Origin: Phenylobacterium aquaticum
Lineage (GTDB): Bacteria; Pseudomonadota; Alphaproteobacteria; Caulobacterales; Caulobacteraceae
Assembly (NCBI RefSeq): GCF_022695515.1
Contig: NZ_JALDPT010000002.1
Span: 62,001 to 126,000, forward strand
Length of the DNA: 64,000 nucleotides
Direction: 5' to 3'
In this document: piece after piece, positions 55,401-62,119 of the stretch
How the letters are laid out: every line of letters starts with the position of its first letter
How positions within the stretch are numbered: the first letter of the stretch is position 1
Made by a program: the position numbers and the translations under genes
Notes under the pieces: generated by a model
What the model was told of the DNA's origin: nothing
Databases searched by the model: none
The model's input: the letters and a program-made list of their open reading frames with translations, nothing else

Positions 55401-56572
55401 GCTCGGAACCGATCCGAACGGGCTGGATCGGCCCGCGCCCCACCCCCGCCCAGCAGGTCGCGACCTTCTGGGTGGGCATCATGGGGGTGATGTTCGCAGG
55501 CGTCGGCCCGCTGCTGCTGGGCGGGCTGCAGTCCTCCGGTCGCCTGACCGCCGCCCAGCTGGGCCAGGCGGGCACGGTGGAGCTGTTGTCCATGGGGGTC
55601 GCCGCCAGTCTGGCGGGGCCCCTGCTCGGCGCGAAGCGCCTGCGGCTGATCGCCGTGGTCTGCGGCCTGATCATGACCGGCCTCAACCTCCTGACCACCC
55701 ATGTCAGCGGCGATGTCCTGACCCTGGTGCGGGCCGTCAACGGCCTGCCCAGCGGGGTGATGATCTGGTTGGTCACCGGCATGATCGTCCGCTCGCCGCG
55801 CCCCGAGCGCGGATCGGGCCTCTATCTCACCCTGCAGACCCTGGCCCAGCTGCTGGTGGTCGCAGGCGTCAGCGCCTTCGTGCTGAAGCCGCTGGGGGTC
55901 GATGGAGGCTTCGGGGTGCTGGCGGGCCTGTCCCTGCTCACCGCCGCCGCCGGCCTGCTGGTCCCCGACGCCTATTGGCCGCTCACCGACCATGACCAGG
56001 GGCCGGGCGGCCTGCCCAGTCCGCGCGGCTGGGTCGCGCTCGCCGCCGCCCTCTGCTTCCAGGCCTTCATCTTGGCCTTCTGGATCTATGTGGAGCCCCT
56101 GTCGCGCCAGTCGGGCCACGCCCAGGGCGTCGCCGGGGCGGCCATCTCGCTCTCCCTGGCGGCCCAGGTCGCAGGCGGCTCGGCCGCCACGGCGCTGGCC
56201 GGTCGGGTGTCCTGGTTCAAGGCGCTCGCCGGCGCCATCACCCTGATGATCGCAGCCCTGTTCGTATTCGGCATGCGCCCGGCCGCGCCCCTGTTCCTGG
56301 CCTGCTCGGGCGCGTTCGGCTTCCTGTGGATCTTCGCCTCCCCCTATCTCACCCCGCTCGCCATCGAGGCCGATCCGACGCGCCGGGCGGCCATGCTGGG
56401 CCCGGGGGCAGGCCTGCTGGGCTGCGCGGCGGGACCGTTCCTGGCCTCTCTGCTGGTCAGCGACAGCGATGTCCGCGGCTCGGTCTGGCTGGGCGTCGGC
56501 CTGGCCCTTGTGACGCTGGCCCTGATCATCGGCTTGCATTTGACCCGGCCCCGCGCTGTCTTGACGTCGTGA
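55397..56572 (+). CDS. MFS transporter
   Basis: A 391-aa membrane protein with about 11-12 hydrophobic helices. T-F-W-V-G-I-M-G-V-M-F-A-G-V-G-P opens it; no family-specific motif is clear. TTG 55397 overlaps the stop of the TonB receptor (TTGA), so the inner-membrane transporter is translated together with the receptor, suggesting the same compound. Confidence 0.77.
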   Translation: MSSEPIRTGWIGPRPTPAQQVATFWVGIMGVMFAGVGPLLLGGLQSSGRLTAAQLGQAGTVELLSMGVAASLAGPLLGAKRLRLIAVVCGLIMTGLNLLTTHVSGDVLTLVRAVNGLPSGVMIWLVTGMIVRSPRPERGSGLYLTLQTLAQLLVVAGVSAFVLKPLGVDGGFGVLAGLSLLTAAAGLLVPDAYWPLTDHDQGPGGLPSPRGWVALAAALCFQAFILAFWIYVEPLSRQSGHAQGVAGAAISLSLAAQVAGGSAATALAGRVSWFKALAGAITLMIAALFVFGMRPAAPLFLACSGAFGFLWIFASPYLTPLAIEADPTRRAAMLGPGAGLLGCAAGPFLASLLVSDSDVRGSVWLGVGLALVTLALIIGLHLTRPRAVLTS

Positions 56573-56622
56573 CCCCCGCGGAGAGACCCCCGGCCGGGGC
56601 GGATCGAGGAGCGGAGCGCGGA

Positions 56623-57303
56623 ATGCAGACCCAGACGGCGAAACGGACGGCCGGGCGAAAGGCCGTTCCCGTGGACGCCGCCATTCCGCTCGAGGCCAAG
56701 CTCCAGCCGACCCAGGCCCGCGCCCAGGACACCTACGAAGTCGTGCTGGCCACCGCCGGCGAGATGCTGCGCGAGATCGGCTTCGAACAGCTGACCACCA
56801 ACGCCATCTGCCAGAAGGCGGGCCTGACCCCGCCGGCGCTCTATCGCTACTTCCCCAACAAGTACGCGATCCTGAAGGAGCTCGGCGACCGGCTGATGGC
56901 CGCCCAGGACGAGGCCGTGCTCGCCTGGATCGAGTCCGGCGGCCTGGAGGGCGAGACCATCGAGGCGCGCATGGCCAAAAGCCTGGCCATGCATCGCAGG
57001 ATCATCGAGATCACCCTGGCCTTCCCCGGCGGCCCCGCCATCGGTCGGGCGCTCCGCGCCATTCCCATGCTGCAGCAGCTGCGCTTCGACAGCCGTGATT
57101 TCGTCGCCGGCAAGTTCTTCGACGCCATGCGCTCGCGCTATCCCAATGTGTCGGACACCCGACTGCGGGTCGCCATGCGCATGATGGTCGAGCTGAGTTA
57201 CGCGGCCATGGAGATGGTGGTCGAGGAGCCGGACCGCGACGCCGACCTCGTCAATCACGAGATCTGCCTCCTGTTCGCCCTCTATTTCGAGAGCTTCGCC
57301 TAG
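56623..57303 (+). CDS. TetR/AcrR-family transcriptional regulator
   Basis: A 226-aa regulator. A lysine/alanine-rich extension of about 35 residues precedes the TetR HTH (F-E-Q-L-T-T-N-A-I-C-Q-K-A-G-L-T-P-P-A-L-Y-R-Y-F-P-N-K). The C-terminal ligand domain is not recognisable. ATG 56623 after a GAGGAG ribosome site. The operator-like repeats before the TonB and oxidase genes flank it, so it is the presumed repressor. Confidence 0.85.
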   Translation: MQTQTAKRTAGRKAVPVDAAIPLEAKLQPTQARAQDTYEVVLATAGEMLREIGFEQLTTNAICQKAGLTPPALYRYFPNKYAILKELGDRLMAAQDEAVLAWIESGGLEGETIEARMAKSLAMHRRIIEITLAFPGGPAIGRALRAIPMLQQLRFDSRDFVAGKFFDAMRSRYPNVSDTRLRVAMRMMVELSYAAMEMVVEEPDRDADLVNHEICLLFALYFESFA

Positions 57304-57319
57304 AGCCGCCGAAGTCCGC

Positions 57320-57347
57320 TTGCCAGAACGATAGCTTTGACTATCGT
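57320..57347 (+). promoter_or_regulatory. Promoter with 20-bp inverted-repeat operator, before FAD oxidase
   Basis: TTGCCA (57320-57325), 16-bp spacer, TATCGT (57342-57347). Operator ACGATAG-N6-CTATCGT at 57328-57347, aligned exactly like the TonB promoter copy including the upstream TTGCCA and downstream GTCT. It lies 16 bp after the TetR stop. Confidence 0.74.
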
Positions 57348-57359
57348 CTCGCCGAGTTC

Positions 57360-57365
57360 AGGAGG
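57360..57365 (+). promoter_or_regulatory. Ribosome-binding site deciding the oxidase start
   Basis: AGGAGG, 7 nt before TTG 57373. The alternative TTG 57337 lies inside the operator and has no ribosome site. Confidence 0.75.
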
Positions 57366-57372
57366 ACGAACC

Positions 57373-58644
57373 TTGGCGGAATGGAGCAACTGGTCGGGCA
57401 GCGTATCGGCCGCCCCGGCGACCCTGGCGCGGCCCCGCGACGCCGGAGAGCTGGCCGCCCTGGTCAGCCGCGCGCCCAAGCTGCGCGTGGTCGGCGCCGG
57501 CCATTCCTTCATGCCGCTGTGCCAGACCGACGACCTGTTGATCAGCCTCGCCGACTATCAGGGCCAGGTGGAGATCGCCCCGGACCGCAAGACCGTCTGG
57601 GCGCCCGCCGGCTGGAGCCTGGACCGGCTGACCGCGGCCCTCTGGGCCCAGGGCCTGTCCCTGATCAATCAGGGCGACGTCAATCCGCAGTCTCTGGCCG
57701 GCGCCACCGCCACCGGCACCCACGGCACGGGCGCCGAGCTGGGCAGCCTGGCCACCCAGGCCTGCGGCTTCCGGCTGATGGGCCCGGACGGCACGATCGT
57801 CGAATGCGGCCCCGACCAGAACCCGGATCTCTTCCAGGCTCAACGCGTCTCGCTCGGCCTGCTGGGGATCGCGACCGAAATCCGCATCAAGGTCCTGCCG
57901 GCCTATCACCTGGAGGAGAAGATCACCCGCCGTCCCCTGGCTGAGGTGGTGGAGCAGCTGGACGACCTGGCCGCCGCCACCCGCCACATGGAGTTCTTCG
58001 TCTTTCCCCACTCCGACGACGTGATCTTCAAGACCCTGCACCCGGCCGACCCGGAGGGGCCGTTCGGCGGCGGGACCGACATCGACGAGAGCGCCTTCCG
58101 CATGATCTGCGACCTGGGAGCCGCCGCCCGGCCCCTGATCCCCAGCTTGCAGAGGCTGATGATGCGGCTGTCGGGCAAGCCCCAGCGTCGAGTGGGCCCG
58201 GCCTATCAGATCTTCCCCTCGGACCGCTCGATCCGCTTCGAGGAGATGGAGTACGAGCTGCCGCGCGCCAACGGCCTGCCGGCGCTCAAGGACGCCATCG
58301 CCCATATCCGCAAGCGCCGCCTGCCGATCCTGTTCCCCTTCGAGTTCCGGCTGGTGGCCGGCGACGACATCTGGATGAGCCCCTTCAACCAGGGGCCGGG
58401 CGCCTCAGTCTCCTTCCACCAGTACGCCAAGATGCCCTGGCGCGAGGCGTTCAACGAGGTCGAAGCCGTGTTCCGCGGCCATTCCGGCCGTCCGCACTGG
58501 GCCAAGCGCCACAGCTTGACCGAGGCCGATGTTCACGCCCTCTATCCCCGCGCCAAGGACTTCCTGGCGGTGCGCAAGGCGGTCGATCCCGACGCCAAGT
58601 TCGCCAATGCGCATCTGAGCGATCTGTTCGGCATCGACGGCTGA
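57373..58644 (+). CDS. FAD-linked sugar-1,4-lactone-oxidase-type enzyme (GLO/ALO family)
   Basis: A 423-aa VAO-fold flavoenzyme. N-terminal PCMH domain with R-V-V-G-A-G-H-S-F (His position used for covalent flavin in AldO/ALO relatives), A-T-A-T-G-T-H-G-T-G, and C-terminal R-P-H-W-A-K-R-H seen in aldonolactone and alditol oxidases. Cytoplasmic. The substrate is uncertain; in this operon it may act on a compound brought in by the receptor and MFS. A DSD1-type enzyme follows 11 bp downstream. Confidence 0.83.
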   Translation: MAEWSNWSGSVSAAPATLARPRDAGELAALVSRAPKLRVVGAGHSFMPLCQTDDLLISLADYQGQVEIAPDRKTVWAPAGWSLDRLTAALWAQGLSLINQGDVNPQSLAGATATGTHGTGAELGSLATQACGFRLMGPDGTIVECGPDQNPDLFQAQRVSLGLLGIATEIRIKVLPAYHLEEKITRRPLAEVVEQLDDLAAATRHMEFFVFPHSDDVIFKTLHPADPEGPFGGGTDIDESAFRMICDLGAAARPLIPSLQRLMMRLSGKPQRRVGPAYQIFPSDRSIRFEEMEYELPRANGLPALKDAIAHIRKRRLPILFPFEFRLVAGDDIWMSPFNQGPGASVSFHQYAKMPWREAFNEVEAVFRGHSGRPHWAKRHSLTEADVHALYPRAKDFLAVRKAVDPDAKFANAHLSDLFGIDG

Positions 58645-58655
58645 GGACGAGAGAC

Positions 58656-59789
58656 ATGAACGACCAGGACCTCCACGCCCACCTCATCGGCCGCCAGGGC
58701 TCCCGCCGCGACCTCAACACCCCGGTGCTGGTGGTCGAGGAAGGCGCGCTCCAGCGCAACATCGCCCGCATGGCCGAGTTCGCCGCGTCCAAGGGTGTGA
58801 AGCTTCGTCCCCACGCCAAGACCCACAAGAGCGCCGACATCGCCAAGCTGCAGATCGCCGCGGGCGCCGTGGGCCTGTGCTGCGCCAAGCTCGGCGAGGC
58901 CGAGGCCCTGGCCGACGGCGGGGTGCTCAAGGGCCTGCACATCACCTCGCCGGTGGTCTCGCCCCCGGCCATCGCCCGCCTCACCCAGCTGAACATGCGG
59001 GTCGAGGACATGATGAGCGTCGTCGATCATCCGGATAACGCGCGGGCCTTGGGCGTCGCGGCGGCCGCGGCCGGCAAGCCGCTGAAGGTGCTGATCGATA
59101 TCGACCCCGGCATCCGCCGCACCGGCGTCGCCTCGGCCGAGGCCGCCGTCGCCCTGTTCCAGACGATCCAGGCCGAACCCGGCCTGACCTATATGGGCGT
59201 CCAGTTCTATTGCGGCGCCCAGCAGCACATCGAGGACTTCGCCGCCCGCAAGGCCGCCGCCGAAGACCGCGCCGCCTATCTCCGCGCCTGCATCGCCGCC
59301 CTGACCGAGGCGGGCGGCGCGCCCCAGATCGTCAGCGGGTCCGGCACCGGCACCCACCGCATCGACGCCGAGTTCGGCCTGTTCACCGAATTCCAGGTCG
59401 GCTCCTATGTCTTCATGGACAGCCAGTACCTGGCCTGCGCCGAGATCGGCCCCTACGAGACCAGCCTGTTCATCGACGCCCGCGTGGTCAGCGCCAATGC
59501 GCCGGGCATGGTCACGGTCGATGCAGGCTTCAAGGCCTTCTCCACCGACGCCGACAAGCCGGTGATCCTGGCCGGCGCGCCGGAGGGCTCGAAGTACTTC
59601 TTCATGGGCGACGAGCACGGGGCGGTCATCCTGCCCCCCGGCGCCGACCAGCCCGCCCTGTCGGATATGGTCACTCTGGCCGCCCCGCACTGCGACCCGA
59701 CGGTGAACCTCTATGACACCTATCACGTGGTCCGAGACGGCACGCTCACGGCGCTGTGGCCGGTCTCGGGACGGGGTCGCTCGCGGTAG
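58656..59789 (+). CDS. DSD1/D-threonine-aldolase-family PLP enzyme (second copy)
   Basis: A 377-aa fold-type III protein. N-T-P-V-L-V-V-E, PLP-lysine region R-P-H-A-K-T-H-K-S, and C-terminal metal site P-H-C-D-P-T. This is closer to canonical D-threonine aldolase/D-serine dehydratase signatures than the 15331 protein (R-P-H-L-K-T-S-K). Likely cleaves a D-beta-hydroxy-amino acid. Presumably co-transcribed with the oxidase. Confidence 0.86.
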   Translation: MNDQDLHAHLIGRQGSRRDLNTPVLVVEEGALQRNIARMAEFAASKGVKLRPHAKTHKSADIAKLQIAAGAVGLCCAKLGEAEALADGGVLKGLHITSPVVSPPAIARLTQLNMRVEDMMSVVDHPDNARALGVAAAAAGKPLKVLIDIDPGIRRTGVASAEAAVALFQTIQAEPGLTYMGVQFYCGAQQHIEDFAARKAAAEDRAAYLRACIAALTEAGGAPQIVSGSGTGTHRIDAEFGLFTEFQVGSYVFMDSQYLACAEIGPYETSLFIDARVVSANAPGMVTVDAGFKAFSTDADKPVILAGAPEGSKYFFMGDEHGAVILPPGADQPALSDMVTLAAPHCDPTVNLYDTYHVVRDGTLTALWPVSGRGRSR

Positions 59790-59800
59790 TCGGCAGCGGG

Positions 59801-60379
59801 TCAGACCCGCCGAAGGCCGTCGATGAAGACATCGGTGATGCGCAGCGCCGACGCCTGCCAATCGGCGGAGCTGTCGGCGTAGAAGATCCCGATGACCGTC
59901 CGCAACAGATCCTCCGCCGTGATGTCAGGCCGCAGCTCTCCGGCGGCGACGCCCCGGTCGAGCAGCAGGCCCAACGCGGCGGTCAGGCGGGCGAAGGAAT
60001 AGGCCTTCAGCTCGGTGGAGCCTGTCGCCACCAGATGCAGCGCCTCGACCATTCCGCGCTTGGTCGCCACCAGCCGGACATTGGCGTGCAGCCACAGCCG
60101 CAGCGCCTCGACAGGCGGCGCCTCGCGCGCCAGCCGTTCGGCGAGATCGCCCAACTGCTCCACTTCCCGGCGGTAGACCGCCTCGAACAGCGTCTCGCGG
60201 GTTGGGAAATGCCGGTAGAGCGTGCCGATCCCGACCCCGGCCTCACGAGCCACCGCCCCCAGGCTGGCCTGGGGCGCCCCGGCGCTGAACACCTTCGTCG
60301 CGGCCTCGATCAGCCGGTCGCGATTGCGCGACGCATCGGCGCGCGGGCCGCGGCTCGACTTGGCGGGGGCGGAGTCCAT
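59801..60379 (-). CDS. TetR/AcrR-family transcriptional regulator
   Basis: A 192-aa TetR protein: R-L-I-E-A-A-T-K-V-F, V-A-R-E-A-G-V-G-I-G-T-L-Y-R-H-F-P-T-R-E HTH (residues about 20-65), then a C-terminal helical domain with L-L-D-R-G-V-A-A-G-E-L-R-P-D-I. Divergent from the molybdenum hydroxylase genes; the shared region has a CGGAGG/CCTCCG palindrome. Converges with the DSD1 gene. Confidence 0.88.
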   Translation of the reverse strand: MDSAPAKSSRGPRADASRNRDRLIEAATKVFSAGAPQASLGAVAREAGVGIGTLYRHFPTRETLFEAVYRREVEQLGDLAERLAREAPPVEALRLWLHANVRLVATKRGMVEALHLVATGSTELKAYSFARLTAALGLLLDRGVAAGELRPDITAEDLLRTVIGIFYADSSADWQASALRITDVFIDGLRRV

Positions 60380-60402
60380 CGCTTAGCCGTACACCTTATC
60401 GC

Positions 60403-60432
60403 TTGCTAAACGGAGGGGTCCTCCGATATAAG
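60403..60432 (+). promoter_or_regulatory. Promoter of the Mo-hydroxylase operon with palindrome in the spacer
   Basis: TTGCTA (60403-60408) and TATAAG (60427-60432), 18 bp apart, with palindrome CGGAGG-GGT-CCTCCG (60411-60425) between them. Likely operator for the divergent TetR. Confidence 0.55.
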
Positions 60433-60566
60433 ACGGGAGCTGATCCGGAACGACTCCGTTTTCCGTCAGCGCGACCTCGCCTTCCACCTCAGATCACTCC
60501 CCGCGCTCGCGTCCCAACGCCGCCGTCGGCGGCTCGCCGTCCCACACCCCTAGTCGGAGCAGAGCC

Positions 60567-61064
60567 ATGTCGCTCTCTTTGAGCCTCAACATCAATGGCC
60601 AGATGCGCGCCGTCGATATCGACGACCCGCGCATCACCCTTTTGGACCTCCTGCGCGAGCGTCTGGAGCTGACCGGCGCCAAGAAGGGGTGCGACCGCGG
60701 CCAGTGCGGCGCCTGCACCGTGCTGGTCGATGGAAAGCGGATCAACGCCTGCCTCGCCCTCGCCGTCACCCTCGACGGCGCCGAGATCACGACCATCGAA
60801 GGCCTGGCCGGCGAAGACGGCCTGCACCCCGTCCAGGCCGCCTTCATCCACCATGACGGCTTCCAGTGCGGCTTCTGCACCCCGGGCCAGATCATGAGCG
60901 CCGTCGGCCTGCTGGCCGAGGGCCACGCGGGCGACGATCCGGAACGTGTGCGCGAGCAGATGAGCGGCAATCTCTGCCGCTGCGGCGCCTATCGCGGGAT
61001 CACCGAGGCGGTGCTCGACGCCCATCGCACCCTGAACGCCACCGCCCGGGAGGACGCCGCGTGA
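60567..61064 (+). CDS. PaoA-type [2Fe-2S] subunit of molybdenum hydroxylase
   Basis: A 165-aa protein. First cluster cysteines in G-C-D-R-G-Q-C-G-A-C-T-V-L and C-L-A-L-A, second cluster in Q-C-G-F-C-T-P-G and C-R-C-G-A-Y. It carries electrons from the Mo centre to FAD. No Tat leader, unlike E. coli PaoA, so probably cytoplasmic. Overlaps the FAD subunit (GTGA). Confidence 0.93.
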   Translation: MSLSLSLNINGQMRAVDIDDPRITLLDLLRERLELTGAKKGCDRGQCGACTVLVDGKRINACLALAVTLDGAEITTIEGLAGEDGLHPVQAAFIHHDGFQCGFCTPGQIMSAVGLLAEGHAGDDPERVREQMSGNLCRCGAYRGITEAVLDAHRTLNATAREDAA

Positions 61065-62119
61065 ACCGGTTCGACTACATCCGCCCGGCGAGCGTCGCCG
61101 AAGCCGTCGCCGCCGCGACCCAGCCGGGGTCCGCCTATCTGGCCGGCGGCACCAATCTGGTCGACCTGATGAAGGGCGGCGCCCTGCGCCCGGATTGCCT
61201 CGTCGACATCTCCCGCCTGCCCGGCCTCGACCGCATCGAGTGGCTGGCCGACGGCGGCCTGAGGATCGGGGCCCTGGTGCGCAACGCCGACCTCGCCCAT
61301 GACGCCCTGGTCCAGGCGCGCTTCCCGGCCGTGTCCGAAGCCCTGCTGTCGGGCGCCTCGGCCCAGCTGCGCAATGTCGCGACCCTGGGCGGCAACCTCC
61401 TGCAGCAGACCCGCTGCCCCTACTTCTATGACACCGCCAGCGCCTGCAATCGGCGGGCGCCGGGCTCAGGCTGCGACGCCTTGCAGGGCGAGAACCGGTC
61501 CCATGCGGTGCTGGGCTGGAGCGATCACTGCATCGCCACCCATCCGTCGGACCTCTGCGTGCCGCTGGTCGCCCTGGACGCCGTGATCGAGGTCCAGGGG
61601 CCGCAAGGATCGCGGGGCATCCCGCTGGAGACCCTGCACCCCCTGCCGGGTGACACACCGCACCTGGAGACGATGCTCAGCCCCGGCGAGCTGATCACCG
61701 CGGTCCGGATTCCGGCAGAGGCCATCGCCGTAGCCGGCCACGCCCGCTATCTGAAGGTCCGCGAGCGCACCTCCTTCGCCTTCGCCCTGGTCTCCGCCGC
61801 CGCGGGGCTGGAGCTGGACGGCGGCGTGATCCGCAAGGCGCGCCTGGCCCTGGGCGGTGTCGCGGCCAGGCCCTGGCGGGCCCGCGTCGCCGAAGCCGCC
61901 CTCGAAGGCGGCCCGGCCACCGCCGAGGCCTTCGCCCGGGCCGCCGAGGCGGCCCTCGCCGACGCTCGGCCCTCGGGCGACAACGCCTTCAAGATCGAGC
62001 TCGCGCGCCGGATCCTGATCCGCGCCCTGCAGGAGGCCCTGGCCGGGACACCCGAGCAGCGTCCCGCCCTGCCCGCCTCGCCCTTCGCCCCGCCGTCCGG
62101 AGCCCGCCATGTCGCTTGA
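61061..62119 (+). CDS. PaoB-type FAD subunit with 4Fe-4S insertion
   Basis: A 352-aa protein starting at GTG 61061. Y-L-A-G-G-T-N-L-V-D-L-M-K-G and L-G-G-N-L-L-Q-Q-T are FAD-binding motifs. The inserted T-R-C-P-Y, A-C-N-R-R, G-S-G-C and D-H-C cysteines match PaoB, where they bind an extra [4Fe-4S] cluster. C-terminal CO_deh_flav domain. Overlaps the next gene by 11 bp. Confidence 0.91.
   Translation: MNRFDYIRPASVAEAVAAATQPGSAYLAGGTNLVDLMKGGALRPDCLVDISRLPGLDRIEWLADGGLRIGALVRNADLAHDALVQARFPAVSEALLSGASAQLRNVATLGGNLLQQTRCPYFYDTASACNRRAPGSGCDALQGENRSHAVLGWSDHCIATHPSDLCVPLVALDAVIEVQGPQGSRGIPLETLHPLPGDTPHLETMLSPGELITAVRIPAEAIAVAGHARYLKVRERTSFAFALVSAAAGLELDGGVIRKARLALGGVAARPWRARVAEAALEGGPATAEAFARAAEAALADARPSGDNAFKIELARRILIRALQEALAGTPEQRPALPASPFAPPSGARHVA

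Noticed and set aside
55401..55995. Extension of the TonB receptor reading frame
   Set aside because: Arises only from the frameshift near 55237; the true receptor ends at 55400 and the MFS gene occupies this part.
57337..57372. Upstream TTG start for the FAD oxidase
   Set aside because: It lies inside the operator; AGGAGG points to TTG 57373.
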